Shown piece by piece: positions 25,944 through 35,015 of a stretch of DNA of 64,000 nt. Made by a program: the position numbers and the translations under genes. The notes below the pieces were generated by a model. The model was not told the DNA's origin, searched no databases, and saw nothing but the letters and a program-made list of their open reading frames with translations. Location of the stretch: the NCBI RefSeq assembly GCF_009749525.1, contig NZ_WOAC01000011.1:1-64000 (forward strand). The letters run 5' to 3'. Position 1 is the stretch's first letter; each line of letters starts with the position of its first letter. Source of the DNA: Mesorhizobium xinjiangense (lineage in GTDB: Bacteria; Pseudomonadota; Alphaproteobacteria; Rhizobiales; Rhizobiaceae).

Positions 25944-26534
25944 ATGCGTCACCCGGATACCGCATTGTTGGACGAAATTTCAGGGTGCACCATTTGTGCG
26001 CCCTATCTCCCGCTTGGCCCGCGGCCGGTTTTGCAGTTCAGCTCGACGTCACGGATCCTTATCATCGGCCAGGCGCCTGGAACTAAGGTCCACAATAGCG
26101 GGATCCCCTGGCAGGACGACAGCGGTGACCGGCTTCGTGAGTGGACTGGACTCGATCTGGACGAATTCTACGATCCGGCGAAAGTCGCCCTGGTTCCTAT
26201 GGGGTTTTGCTACCCAGGCAAGGCGGCCGGTGGCGATGCGCCACCACGGCCGGAATGCGCACCGCAATGGCACGCGCGCATCCTCGAGCATCTTCCGGCG
26301 GATCGGCTGACGCTTCTCGTTGGATCCTACGCCCAGCAATATTACCTTCCCAAGGATGCTGGGAAGACCCTCGTCGAACGTGTCCGAAGCTTCGACCGCT
26401 TCGCCCCCGCCATCTTCCCGACCCCACATCCATCGTGGCGAAGCGTCGCGTGGCGGAAACGTAATCCCTGGTTCGACGCGGAGCTACTTCCCGTCCTCCG
26501 CGCTGCGATCAGGAACCAGCTCGATCCCACCTAA
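25944..26534 (+). CDS. Uracil-DNA glycosylase superfamily protein
   Basis: 196 aa. Motif A is IIGQAPGTKVHNSGIPWQDDSG and motif B TPHPSWRS, as in the short UDG-like family that is often annotated without a proven substrate. C-T-I-C-A and RPECAPQW place cysteines at spaced positions, but the full Fe-S set of family 4 is not evident. It starts 10 nt after the GST stop, so it may be co-transcribed. DNA-repair activity is inferred from the fold only. Confidence 0.8.
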   Translation: MRHPDTALLDEISGCTICAPYLPLGPRPVLQFSSTSRILIIGQAPGTKVHNSGIPWQDDSGDRLREWTGLDLDEFYDPAKVALVPMGFCYPGKAAGGDAPPRPECAPQWHARILEHLPADRLTLLVGSYAQQYYLPKDAGKTLVERVRSFDRFAPAIFPTPHPSWRSVAWRKRNPWFDAELLPVLRAAIRNQLDPT

Positions 26535-26626
26535 GGCCCGTCGCTGTGGAACGCCAAGGCGGCTTGGATATCCCAATTCGGGTTAATCGGAACGCAGTCC
26601 GATCGAGAGGACTGTACGCGCTAACA

Positions 26627-27382
26627 TCACCTCGGAGAGAGACTCGAGCCCTTGGTGGTGCGTGCGACGAAGAAGCGCTCGAGGGCCGAGAGGCCGTCGT
26701 AGATCAGGACGGCCAGCACGGCGACGATGAGGCCGCCCTGCATGACGAAGGCGGTATTGCTGGCGGTGAGACCGGCAATGATGATCTCGCCCAGGGTCCG
26801 CGCCGCCACGGTCGAACCGATAGTGGCAGTGGCCAGCGAAATCACCGTTGAAAGCCGAACGCCACTGAGGATCACCGGCAGCGCCAACGGCAGTTCCACG
26901 CGCACGAGGCGTTGTAGCCCGGTCATGCCCATGCCGCGCGCCGCCACGGTGACGGTCGGAGGCAGAGTGGTGAGGCCGGTGATCGAATTCTCAAAGATCG
27001 GCAGCAGGCCGTAGAGGAATAGCGCGACCAGCGTGGGGGCGGTGCCGAAGCCGAGAATGGGCACGGTCAAAGCCAGAACGGCGACGGGAGGAAAGGTCTG
27101 GCCGATATTGGCGAGGCTGCGCGAGAGCGGCAGGAATTCCGCCCCGAACGGCCGCGTAACGAGAATTGCAAGGCCGAGCGCGACGAGAGTCGCAAGGGAC
27201 GTTGCGGCGAAGGTGATCGCGAGGTGGCTGAGCGTGAGGCCCCAGAGGGTCCCGCGATCATAGATAGCGGGCTGGCCGATCTTGGTGAACGGTTGGAGCA
27301 GGAAGGCGAAGCTTTCGGGCGCGACCAGAAAAGCGATCAGTAGCGCGAGAACGAGCAGCCTTATGATCAAGGACCAACTCAT
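26627..27382 (-). CDS. yehW: Osmoprotectant ABC transporter permease (YehW-like)
   Basis: 251 aa inner-membrane permease with about six helices and the BPD permease motif region (VTVAARGMGMTGLQRLVRVELPLALPVILSG, EAA-loop like). It is last of four genes osmF-yehY-yehX-yehW, in the same order and with nearly the same lengths as the E. coli glycine-betaine-type system. It overlaps the ATPase gene by 4 nt. Confidence 0.86.
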   Translation of the reverse strand: MSWSLIIRLLVLALLIAFLVAPESFAFLLQPFTKIGQPAIYDRGTLWGLTLSHLAITFAATSLATLVALGLAILVTRPFGAEFLPLSRSLANIGQTFPPVAVLALTVPILGFGTAPTLVALFLYGLLPIFENSITGLTTLPPTVTVAARGMGMTGLQRLVRVELPLALPVILSGVRLSTVISLATATIGSTVAARTLGEIIIAGLTASNTAFVMQGGLIVAVLAVLIYDGLSALERFFVARTTKGSSLSPR

Positions 27383-28314
27383 CGCGGGCGGGCCGCGCGG
27401 CGTTTGAGCTCGGCGAGCGTTACGCGGCCGATGCGTTTGCCCCGATCTTCGACCGGCAGGGCGGTGCGGCCGGACCAGAGAAGCTCTGCGAAGGCATCGC
27501 GCAGCGTGGCATCGGCGGAGATGGACGCACCATCGGCTTCGCCTGGTTCGACGGCCGCGCGGATCGAGGCAAGAGAAAGCAGGCGGAAAGGACGCTCGCC
27601 GGTGCCGATAAGTTCATCGATGAAATCAGTCGCGGGGCGAGCAATGATTTCTTCAGGCGCGGCGTACTGGAGGAGCTGACCATCATCCATGACGGCGATC
27701 CTGTCGCCGAGGTGAATTGCCTCCTCCATGTCGTGGGTGACGAGCACGATTGTGGTGCCGAAACGCTTCTGGATATCGAGGAGGTTCTGCTGGGCCTGGG
27801 CGCGAATGATAGGATCGAGTGCCCCGAAGGGCTCGTCCATGAGAAGGATATTGGGCTCGGCGGCCAGCGCCCGGGCCACGCCGATGCGCTGCTGCTGGCC
27901 GCCGGACAATTCGCTGGGCATGCGGTCGCGATACTCGCCGGGATCGAGTTGGAAGAGTTCGAGCAGTTCATCGACACGGCGGGCGATAAGTGCCTTGTCC
28001 CAGCCGAGGAGCTTCGGGACGGTACCGATATTCTGGCCGACGGTTCGGTGGGGAAAAAGGCCGTGGCCTTGAATGGCATAACCCATGCGCCGGCGCAGTT
28101 CGTAGGCGGGGACCGTACGTGTGTCCTCGCCATCGATGCGTATCGTACCCGACGAGGGTTCGACCAGGCGGTTGATCATGCGCAGGAGTGTGGTCTTGCC
28201 CGAACCCGACGTGCCGACAATGACAGTGATCGTGTGGGGCTCGACTTTCATCGTCACACGATCGACGACCGCGCTGTTGCCATAGGTTTTGCTGATCTCG
28301 GCGATCTCAATCAT
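27379..28314 (-). CDS. yehX: Osmoprotectant ABC transporter ATP-binding protein (YehX/OpuCA-like)
   Basis: 311 aa. Walker A GTSGSGKTT, signature LSGGQQQRIG, Walker B ILLMDEPFGALD. The C-terminal extension carries CBS-like sequence (ISADATLRDAFAELLWSG, then LPVEDRGKRIGRVTLAELKR), as in OpuCA-type ATPases that sense ionic strength. It overlaps the upstream permease gene by 8 nt and the downstream one by 4 nt. Confidence 0.9.
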   Translation of the reverse strand: MIEIAEISKTYGNSAVVDRVTMKVEPHTITVIVGTSGSGKTTLLRMINRLVEPSSGTIRIDGEDTRTVPAYELRRRMGYAIQGHGLFPHRTVGQNIGTVPKLLGWDKALIARRVDELLELFQLDPGEYRDRMPSELSGGQQQRIGVARALAAEPNILLMDEPFGALDPIIRAQAQQNLLDIQKRFGTTIVLVTHDMEEAIHLGDRIAVMDDGQLLQYAAPEEIIARPATDFIDELIGTGERPFRLLSLASIRAAVEPGEADGASISADATLRDAFAELLWSGRTALPVEDRGKRIGRVTLAELKRRAARPR

Positions 28315-29518
28315 TGGCAGCTTCCCGTGGCGAAGTCATTTCAACGAACGCGTCGAGGATGACGGCGGAAACGAAGGCGAGACCGACGGTCGGCACAGCC
28401 CCTAGCAGCACAAGATCCATTGCGGTCTGGCCGATGCCTTGGAACACGAAGACGCCGAAGCCGCCGCCGCCAATGAGCGCGGCGATCGTAGCGATGCCGA
28501 TATTCTGGACCAGGACGATGCGAATGCCGGTTAGGATGACCGGAAAGGCCAAAGGCAGTTCCACCGCGACGAGGCGCTGGCCGTCGGTCATGCCCATCCC
28601 CATGGCCGCGTCGTTGGCGTCCTCCGGGACGCCGAGAAGGCCGACGACAGTGTTCGCGACCAGCGGCAGGAGACTGTAGAGGAACAGCGCTAGCATGGCG
28701 GGTGCGACGCCGATTCCTGAAACGCCGATGGCGGCGAGCCCCGGCATTGCGGCAGCCAATGCGCCGAGCGGCGCGATAAGGAGGCCGAACAGCGCAATCG
28801 AAGGGATGGTCTGGACGGCGTTGAGAACGTTGAGGACAATGGTGCGCAGACGCTTGGAGCGATAGCAGGCGATGCCCAGCGGGATGCCCACGATGCAGGC
28901 GACGATCAGCGAGCCGAAGGCGAGGAGGATGTGGATCTGCCCCTCCCGCCAGAAAGCTTCATGACGGCTGGCATATTCCTTGAGGATTGAGAGCTCGTCC
29001 CAAGCACCGCTCCAGAGCAGTGCGCAGATGCCGACGACGACCAGCGCCAGGATGGCGAGTCGCGGCCAAGGTCCGAGGCGCAGGCGCGTCAGGGAATCGG
29101 CTGCAAGGAGGGCATACGCGCCCACAAGTACCCAGAAGCCCGCACCCGGTGCGATGCGTGCGAGATTGTCGCCTTCGGGCGTCAGGTAATGGCCGGCGAC
29201 GCCGATAGCCAGGACGAGAGCGACAACTCCGATGAAGCCAAGCAGAAGGCGCGGGATGGCGGAGGTTCTGATTAGGCTGGCGAAAATGGAAAGGCCGAGC
29301 CCAACTGCCAATATGGCAGCATAGATCGGCGGCAACGCCGAAAAGATCGAGCGCGGCTCTCCGGGGAGGATGCGGTTGGGCTTGAAATCGGCGAAGGGCA
29401 GCAGCAACCAAGCGGCGGCAAGGATAAGCGCGATGACGACGCCGAGCTTATCGAGGCCGATAGTCCGTTTCGGCAATGCCGTGCCAACGCCTTGCGTCAT
29501 CGGTATCCATCCCCTCAC
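28307..29518 (-). CDS. yehY: Osmoprotectant ABC transporter permease (YehY-like)
   Basis: 403 aa, the long permease of the pair. Several extra N-terminal helices (LGVVIALILAAAWLLLPFAD, then others) precede the conserved BPD domain (NDAAMGMGMTDGQRLVAVELPLAFPVILTG). E. coli YehY has the same long form. It works with YehW as the heteromeric channel. The gene starts 68 nt after the binding-protein gene. Confidence 0.87.
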   Translation of the reverse strand: MRGWIPMTQGVGTALPKRTIGLDKLGVVIALILAAAWLLLPFADFKPNRILPGEPRSIFSALPPIYAAILAVGLGLSIFASLIRTSAIPRLLLGFIGVVALVLAIGVAGHYLTPEGDNLARIAPGAGFWVLVGAYALLAADSLTRLRLGPWPRLAILALVVVGICALLWSGAWDELSILKEYASRHEAFWREGQIHILLAFGSLIVACIVGIPLGIACYRSKRLRTIVLNVLNAVQTIPSIALFGLLIAPLGALAAAMPGLAAIGVSGIGVAPAMLALFLYSLLPLVANTVVGLLGVPEDANDAAMGMGMTDGQRLVAVELPLAFPVILTGIRIVLVQNIGIATIAALIGGGGFGVFVFQGIGQTAMDLVLLGAVPTVGLAFVSAVILDAFVEMTSPREAAND

Positions 29519-29586
29519 GTCCCTCCGTAGGTGACCGATGGGCCGGGCGAGAATGTCCCGCCTACCGGTCGTATCTACCGTCCAGC

Positions 29587-30498
29587 TTACTCAACGAAGC
29601 CGTTTGTCTTGAGGAAGTCGAGCGCCACGGCATTGGCTGGCTCTCCCGCCACCTGCACCCGGCCGTTGAGGTCCTGCAAGGTCTTGAGGTCGAGCTTGGC
29701 GAATACGGGCTGCAGAAGCTCGGCGATCTGCGGATATTGCGTGAGCACGGTCTCGCGGATAATGGGCGCGGGTGCATAGACCGGCTGCACGCCTTCGTCG
29801 TCCTCGAGCACCGTGAGCTTGGAGGGCGCAATGCCGCCATCGGTGCCATAGACCATGGCCGCATTTGCGCCTGAGGTCTGCTGAGCGGCCGCCGCGATGG
29901 TGGCGGCGGTGTCGCCACCCGAAAGCGTGATGAGTTGTTCGGGCTCGAGGGTGAAACCATAGGTGGTCTGGAACGCCGGAAGCGCGGCCGGCGAGTTCAC
30001 GAATTCGGCCGAGGCCGCGAGTTTGACCTCGCCACCGCCCGCGATCCATTTTCCGAAATCGGTGAGCGTCTTGAGGTTGTTCGGCCCAGCCACGTCGTCG
30101 CGCAGGGCGATGGCCCAGGTATTGTTGGCCGGAGCGGGCGACAACCAGACGATCTTGTTGGCGTCATAGTCGAGCTTCTTGACCTCCTCATAGCCCTGCT
30201 GCGCATCGTTCCAGATGGGCTTGTCGGCCTCATTGAAGAAGAATGCGCCGTTGCCCGTATACTCCGGATAAATGTCGATCTGACCCGCAGTAATCGCTTC
30301 GCGCACGACCGAAGTGGCGCCAAGCTGGATCCGGTCGGTAACAGGGATCTCGTTGGCCCTAAGGACTTCCAGGATGATGTTTCCCAGCACGCTGCCTTCG
30401 GTATCGATCTTGGAAGAAACGACGACCTGGGCCTGAACCGTAGTCGCCGTCATTGCCAGCGCCGCAAGGGCCCCGAGCATCCTTTTAGACAATCGCAT
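29587..30498 (-). CDS. osmF: Osmoprotectant-binding periplasmic protein (OsmF/YehZ-like)
   Basis: 303 aa. A signal peptide (LGALAALAMTATTVQAQ) is followed by an OpuAC-type binding fold: SKIDTEGSVLGNIILEVL, then IDIYPEYTGNGAFFF, a segment shared by this family, and a C-terminal PANAVALDFLKTNGFVE. First gene of the transporter operon. The likely ligand is a betaine or other quaternary amine; it cannot be read from sequence. Confidence 0.89.
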   Translation of the reverse strand: MRLSKRMLGALAALAMTATTVQAQVVVSSKIDTEGSVLGNIILEVLRANEIPVTDRIQLGATSVVREAITAGQIDIYPEYTGNGAFFFNEADKPIWNDAQQGYEEVKKLDYDANKIVWLSPAPANNTWAIALRDDVAGPNNLKTLTDFGKWIAGGGEVKLAASAEFVNSPAALPAFQTTYGFTLEPEQLITLSGGDTAATIAAAAQQTSGANAAMVYGTDGGIAPSKLTVLEDDEGVQPVYAPAPIIRETVLTQYPQIAELLQPVFAKLDLKTLQDLNGRVQVAGEPANAVALDFLKTNGFVE

Positions 30499-30583
30499 GA
30501 AATACTCCCGTGTAGACTTGGCTCATGGCAGGTCCAGAGTACGCCTACCAGTTTGATTTACAAATGCCGCACGATTTTTCGCG

Positions 30584-31096
30584 TCAGGTCTTTGCCGATG
30601 ATTTCAGGTGACGGACGAGTCCCAGGACGTCATCCGGCAGCAGTCGTCCGATCGCGCCGGTCGAATAAACAGCCGTCACGACCTGCCCCTCAGGATTAAG
30701 GAGGAACCCGGTTGCTTGAAGATAGACGGGATCGTCATTGACGAAGGCTCCGGTGGCTGCCGAAACCGCCCGTGCATCGGCGCCATAGGCGACCGGGAAG
30801 GCGAGCTTGTACTTTTCAACGAGCGCCTCCGTCTTTTCCCGATCGTCCGCCGATACAGAGATGACTTTGATGTCTTCGCCGGCGAACTTGTCCGCAGCGC
30901 GCGAAAATGCAGCAAGCTGGGCATTGCAGAATGGGCACCAGGAGCCGCGGTGGAAGAGAATCACACCGAATCTGCCGGCCAGATCGCCAGGTAAATGAAT
31001 TTCGCCGCCGCCGGCGCGGCTAAAGGTGAGAGAGGGAAAGGCATCACTATTATGCAGCATCACCATTGTTTTCCTTGTCGGATCGTTTGCGCTCAA
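30584..31096 (-). CDS. Peroxiredoxin-like (AhpC/TSA) protein
   Basis: 170 aa thioredoxin-fold protein. The active site HRGSWCPFCNAQL (about residues 49-61) carries a CxxC in place of the usual Prx P-x3-T-x2-C, as in the peroxiredoxin/redoxin group common next to SDR and GST genes. ISVSADDREKTEALVEKY is the typical following segment. It probably reduces organic hydroperoxides. Its start overlaps the SDR gene by 4 nt; last gene of the four-gene operon GST-yghU-SDR-Prx. Confidence 0.85.
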   Translation of the reverse strand: MSANDPTRKTMVMLHNSDAFPSLTFSRAGGGEIHLPGDLAGRFGVILFHRGSWCPFCNAQLAAFSRAADKFAGEDIKVISVSADDREKTEALVEKYKLAFPVAYGADARAVSAATGAFVNDDPVYLQATGFLLNPEGQVVTAVYSTGAIGRLLPDDVLGLVRHLKSSAKT

Positions 31097-31899
31097 AGCG
31101 CGGCGTGATCCTTCACCGCTTCCTCGAGCGCCGACTTCAATCCGAGAAAGCGGTCGTCGACCGCAGCAGGGTCCTCGCGATTGAGTGCGATCATCTGCGC
31201 GCGAGTTTCACCCCCGCGGATAACCTCGAACGCCCCGGTTTCGATTCCTGTAGCGATTGCATCGGAAACAGCAGCGGCTGGCTCGCGTGAGAAGCCAAGA
31301 TCGGGCCCGGCACGGTTCGACTTCATCATCGGCGTGTCTGTACCGCCGGGATAGACGGTCAGGACATGGATGCCCTCTCCCTTCAACTCGCGCCGTAGCG
31401 CCTCGCTGAAACGAGCAAGACCCGCCTTGACCGCCGCGTAGGTCGCATAGAACGGCACACCGACGAGCGCGATGCCAGAGGAGACGTTCACCACCGTGGC
31501 CTCACCGCTCTTGCGGAGGGCCGGCAATGCTGCCCTCGTCAGAAGAACCGGGGCGATCAGACCGACTTCGATCATGGCCTGCAACTCGGATTCCTCGGTA
31601 TTTTCCAAGCGACCGGCCCGCACGCCTCCGGCGTTGTTTACGAGGACATCGAGGCCGCCCAACACCGCAAGAGCCTGTTCAAGCGTAGCGGCGCGTCCTT
31701 CTGCCGTGGCAACGTCAGCCGCTATTCCGTGGACCTCGGCGCCTTCGGTTTGCAGGGAACGAACGGCTTCGGCGACGACCTCTGAACGACGTCCGCTGAT
31801 GGCCACCTTCGCGTGTTTTGCCAAGAGAATCTGAGCCAGAGACAAACCTATGCCGCTCGATCCGCCAGTGATGAGGACGCGCTTGCCGGTGATATTCAT
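31093..31899 (-). CDS. Short-chain dehydrogenase/reductase
   Basis: 268 aa classical SDR. Cofactor motif GGSSGIGLSLAQ at about residues 12-23, NNAGG, and the catalytic Ser/Tyr/Lys as VSSGIALVGVPFYATYAAVKAGL. The basic residues after the glycine motif (SGRRSE) suggest NADPH. It overlaps both neighbours by 4 nt. Substrate unknown; context suggests carbonyl or quinone reduction. Confidence 0.88.
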   Translation of the reverse strand: MNITGKRVLITGGSSGIGLSLAQILLAKHAKVAISGRRSEVVAEAVRSLQTEGAEVHGIAADVATAEGRAATLEQALAVLGGLDVLVNNAGGVRAGRLENTEESELQAMIEVGLIAPVLLTRAALPALRKSGEATVVNVSSGIALVGVPFYATYAAVKAGLARFSEALRRELKGEGIHVLTVYPGGTDTPMMKSNRAGPDLGFSREPAAAVSDAIATGIETGAFEVIRGGETRAQMIALNREDPAAVDDRFLGLKSALEEAVKDHAAL

Positions 31900-32774
31900 A
31901 GCTGCTCTCCCATGAGCTTGTCCTGCGTCCTCGTATCGAAGTCGCTCGCGTCGTGTCGCTCATGAAGCTGGCTCGACGGGGTTCCGCTCGTGCGGTTGAC
32001 CTTTCGACCTCTGTAGACGGCCGGGCGTGCGAAGAGCTGATCGGCCCAGCGTGTGACGTTCTTGTAGTCGTGCACCGAGAGGAACTCGCCCGCGTCGTAC
32101 AGCCAGCCTTTTACGAGCCCGCCGTACCAGGGCCAGATGGCCATGTCGGCGATGGTATAATCGGCGCCGGCGATGAATTCGTTATCGGCAAGACGCTGAT
32201 CGAGCACGTCGAGCTGGCGCTTTACCTCCATGGCGTACCGGTTGATCGGGTATTCCTGTTTGGTCGGGGCGTAGGCATAGAAGTGGCCGAACCCCCCGCC
32301 GAGAAACGGAGCCGAGCCCATTTGCCAGAACAGCCAGGAGAGTGTTTCAGCGCGGGCCGCCGGATCTGTTGGTAGGAAGGCACCGAACTTTTCGGCGAGA
32401 TGCACTAGGATCGCGCCGGATTCGAAGACGCGAATCGGTATTGGCCCGCTGCGGTCCATCAGGGCGGGGATCTTGGAATTGGGGTTGAGCTCGACGAAGC
32501 CGGAACCGAACTGGTCGCCTTCGCCGATCTTGACTAACCAGGCATCATATTCTGCGCCGCTGTGGCCAATCGCCAGCAATTCTTCCAGCATGATCGTGAC
32601 CTTCTGGCCGTTCGGCGTGCCGAGCGAATAGAGCTGCAGTGGGTGCTTGCCCACCGGCAGTTCTTTCTCATGGGTCGCACCGGCGATCGGACGATTGATG
32701 GAGGCGAATGTACCGCCGCTGGCCTTCTCCCAGGTCCACACCTTCGGCGGAATGTATTCACCGCTATCGCCCAT
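31896..32774 (-). CDS. yghU: YghU-type glutathione-dependent disulfide-bond oxidoreductase
   Basis: 292 aa, the length of YghU. The N-terminal extension PPKVWTWEKASGGTFASINRPIAGATHEKEL is characteristic; the GST thioredoxin-like domain (YSLGTPNGQKVTIMLEELLA, FESGAILVHLAEKFG) and the all-helical domain (YTIADMAIWPWYGGLV) follow. It reduces disulfides using two glutathione molecules and has organic peroxidase activity in E. coli. Second gene of the operon, 24 nt behind the GST. Confidence 0.92.
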   Translation of the reverse strand: MGDSGEYIPPKVWTWEKASGGTFASINRPIAGATHEKELPVGKHPLQLYSLGTPNGQKVTIMLEELLAIGHSGAEYDAWLVKIGEGDQFGSGFVELNPNSKIPALMDRSGPIPIRVFESGAILVHLAEKFGAFLPTDPAARAETLSWLFWQMGSAPFLGGGFGHFYAYAPTKQEYPINRYAMEVKRQLDVLDQRLADNEFIAGADYTIADMAIWPWYGGLVKGWLYDAGEFLSVHDYKNVTRWADQLFARPAVYRGRKVNRTSGTPSSQLHERHDASDFDTRTQDKLMGEQL

Positions 32775-32798
32775 TGCACGTTCTCCTCAGGAGCATTG

Positions 32799-33503
32799 TT
32801 AAGCCGCTGGCGGGAAATTCGACGGGAAGAGCGCCCGTTTGGTCTCTTCGTCATTGACCGTCTTGAAAGTATGGCTCTTGCCGATGTCACGCGCACGGGC
32901 CGCGGCCGGTCGCGCATCGACTGTCTCGAACAGGCGTTTGAGGTTCGGGAAGGCCGCGAGCGGATCTACGTCACCTTTCCTTACTCTTGAGGCGCGGTCG
33001 AGCCAGCCCCAGGCTGAGATGTCGGCGATCGTGTAGGTGTCGCCGACGATGAAGCTTCGACCTTCAAGGTGATCGTTCAAGACCTGATAGTGCCGTTCCG
33101 CCTCGCGGCGGTACCGGTTGACCGCGTAATCGAGGCCTTCGGGTGCGGCGAACTGGAAATGCACGGCCTGGCCGGAGAACGGGCCAAGGCCAGAAGCGAT
33201 GAACAGTAGCCAGGAAAGCAATTCCGGTCGATCCTCAGGCGTGCCCAGAAGCTTCCCGGTTTTCTCAGCAAGATAAATGAGGATTGCAGTGGAGTCGAAA
33301 ACCCGCACCTCGCGTTCGCCCGGACCGTCGGTGTCGACGATTGCGGGAACTTTGCCATTCGGATTGACCAGCCGAAACGGAGGTGAGTGCTGCTCGCCCT
33401 TGCTGGTGTCAACCGGAATGACCTCATAGGCAAGTCCAGACTCTTCCAAAAAGAGTGCGATTTTCGCGGGGTTCGGCGTCGGATGAAAATAGAAGCGGAT
33501 CAC
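32799..33503 (-). CDS. Glutathione S-transferase
   Basis: 234 aa. N-domain FYFHPTPNPAKIALFLEESG with NPNGKVPAIVD and the glutathione contact DSTAILIYLAEK; C-domain TYTIADISAWGWLDRA. Related to YfcG-type enzymes and to the GST at 25.2 kb, but clearly diverged. First gene of a minus-strand operon with yghU, SDR and peroxiredoxin, giving a thiol-based electrophile/peroxide detoxification set. Confidence 0.88.
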   Translation of the reverse strand: MIRFYFHPTPNPAKIALFLEESGLAYEVIPVDTSKGEQHSPPFRLVNPNGKVPAIVDTDGPGEREVRVFDSTAILIYLAEKTGKLLGTPEDRPELLSWLLFIASGLGPFSGQAVHFQFAAPEGLDYAVNRYRREAERHYQVLNDHLEGRSFIVGDTYTIADISAWGWLDRASRVRKGDVDPLAAFPNLKRLFETVDARPAAARARDIGKSHTFKTVNDEETKRALFPSNFPPAA

Positions 33504-33697
33504 GTGAATCTCTCTTCGGGTTCGATTGCTTCGAACCGCACAGATAGCCGGCAGCCTGCGCGGTCATGACCAGCAGTGGCGCCACAACAATCACATGGTC
33601 CTATCCAGGGACGCGGGCGACGATAGCGGCAGGTGTAGCTACGAAGGTCAATGTTTCAATAGCCTACTCCAGCGTCGTCGGCCAATTACCAGTCGCT

Positions 33698-33728
33698 ATG
33701 GTAACGATACACGCCGGCTATTGGGAAA
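33698..33728 (+). repeat. 31-bp dispersed element, copy 2 (before cupin gene)
   Basis: ATGGTAACGATACACGCCGG then CTATTGGGAAA; 27/31 identical to the copy at 21749. It lies 195 nt from the GST operon start and 460 nt upstream of the cupin start. The cupin distance includes the transposase relic, without which it would be near that of the other copies. Confidence 0.6.
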
Positions 33729-33779
33729 CGCCGACCCGAGCTGGGACGACTGAACATCACTGTTGTCGATGCCCTAGCG

Positions 33780-34042
33780 CACGCCGAGGACGCTCTGGGG
33801 CATCGCAGAGGTGGCGGCCGTGCGAGTATGTCAAGGATCGCTTGTCTGGCGGCCGGCATGCTTGGTCGAGGCGGGCTCCTGCGACACTTTTCCGTCCTGC
33901 GGCGTTGAGGCGGCGGGATTTGGAGAAAAGCCTGTCCACGCCGTCCCGTCCAGGACCGGCTGTCGAGGTGATCGAGCCTAAGCTCCTCCTTGAAGCGCTC
34001 GTATGCCTGATGACTATCATAACTCGCAGCTATCGACTTCAT
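33780..34042 (-). pseudogene. Relic of an IS701/IS4-type transposase C-terminus
   Basis: The minus-strand frame reads AYERFKEELRLDHLDSRSWTG, close to the QAYQRLKEELGLDHFEGRSWTG segment near the end of IS701-like DDE transposases. Further on it reads PPRPSMPAARQAILDILARPPPLRCP, matching the Pro-rich end of the same proteins. The part between (the usual HRHALMTMIAYAFLQ) is shortened, and no N-terminal catalytic part is present. No terminal inverted repeats were found. Confidence 0.55.
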
Positions 34043-34157
34043 GACGTGGTGTCATTTCCCACTCGCCGTGGATCATCCCATGCTGATGGGCGTAAACGGC
34101 AGCCTTTCGCCGTCACTGAGACACTCGAACAAACGTCGACAATCAGGAGAACAAAAA

Positions 34158-34571
34158 ATGTCAGTCCAGAAACCAGTTCTAACGCCGCCCGGTGACGGCG
34201 AGACGGTGACCACGAACGGGGGCTCGAGCATCGAAATTAAAGTGGAGAGCAGCCAGTCTGGAGGCGAATATGGCGCTGTCCTATGGAAAGTACGCGCAGG
34301 GGAGGAACCGCCAATGCACACCCACTCCCGCGAAGACGAGCTTGTCTACGTGGTGCAGGGGCACCTTATCGCGCGGGTCGGCGATGCCCGCGTTGAGGTG
34401 GGGCCGGGCGCCTACGCGGCTCTCCCCCGCGGTGTGCCGCACACGATTGAGGTAGTCGGCGACGAAGCGACCCTGTTGGCCAGCTTTGTGCCGGGTGGGT
34501 TGGAGCGCTTCTTGGTGCCTCGAAAAGGCGAGCAGCCCGATCCGACCGCTTTCGGCTTAACGTTTCCCTAG
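34158..34571 (+). CDS. Single-domain cupin protein
   Basis: 137 aa from the ATG at 34158 (MSVQKPVLTP). Cupin motif 1 is PPMHTHSREDELVYVVQGHL and motif 2 GAYAALPRGVPHTIEVVG, retaining the His/Glu metal ligands (HTH...E...H). Such small cupins include quercetinase-like and regulatory proteins; the activity is unknown. AATCAGGAGAAC supplies a ribosome site. Confidence 0.85.
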   Translation: MSVQKPVLTPPGDGETVTTNGGSSIEIKVESSQSGGEYGAVLWKVRAGEEPPMHTHSREDELVYVVQGHLIARVGDARVEVGPGAYAALPRGVPHTIEVVGDEATLLASFVPGGLERFLVPRKGEQPDPTAFGLTFP

Positions 34572-35015
34572 CGTGGGGACTGCGGAGCGCGGCGTTCGTT
34601 ACGGAACGCCCGCACGTGGTCGGCCGCCGATCACCCTCGACCATGCCAGATGATTGATTTCAAACGGTGGCTAACTGGGCCTAGCTGCAACACACGCCCT
34701 CGCCGTTCAGGCGGCGGTAGCAAACACGGTCATCCCCGGAAGATCTCCATCCGGGTGGTCCAAAGTCGGGGAGCAGCTCACGCCGACCGCTACAGCAAGG
34801 CGGGGCATCTCAAACCTCGATGCCGCCGCTGTTCAATCGACCAATCGGACCAGCCGAAAGGTGATCATCCGAGTTTGATGAATGTAGTCGCCCGGCACTG
34901 GTAGGAACGAAGTGGTCTCGTCCTGTCAAGCAAAGCCACCGAGGTGGCTGTCAGCATCTGCGCTGAGGTGTCTAGTCGCGGGATGTCGCGGAAGCCATAA
35001 GTTAAGAGGGGTTCG
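34572..35015. other. Non-coding region between cupin and hsp20 genes
   Basis: About 440 bp. It holds a 7-bp GC hairpin just after the cupin (34591-34610, GGCGTTC/GAACGCC) that may end its transcript, and a relic resembling the C-terminus of the MDR reductases (34774-34878). The hsp20 promoter should lie in its right part; no clear CIRCE or RpoH sequence was recognised. Confidence 0.5.
34774..34878 (+). pseudogene. Degenerate C-terminus of an MDR quinone-reductase-like gene
   Basis: The frame ending at TGA 34876-34878 reads GISNLDAAAVQSTNRTSRKV then IIRV, aligning with the ends of the MDR pair at 23-25 kb (ISTLDEAVAVFNSTERRKGK, then TIIRV). Only this tail is recognisable; upstream sequence is not MDR-like. 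It is best explained as a remnant of a third copy, but the match is short. Confidence 0.38.

Larger units (their letters stand above)
33504..34157. other. Non-coding region with a 31-bp element and a transposase relic
   Basis: About 650 bp between the divergent GST operon and the cupin gene. It holds one copy of the dispersed 31-bp element (33698-33728) and a degraded transposase C-terminus (about 33780-34042, minus). Plus-strand open frames here are not protein-like. Confidence 0.6.

Noticed and set aside
33566-34195. Plus-strand 209-codon frame between the GST operon and cupin
   Set aside because: Antisense to the transposase relic in part, low-complexity translation, and the cupin start lies in another frame inside it.
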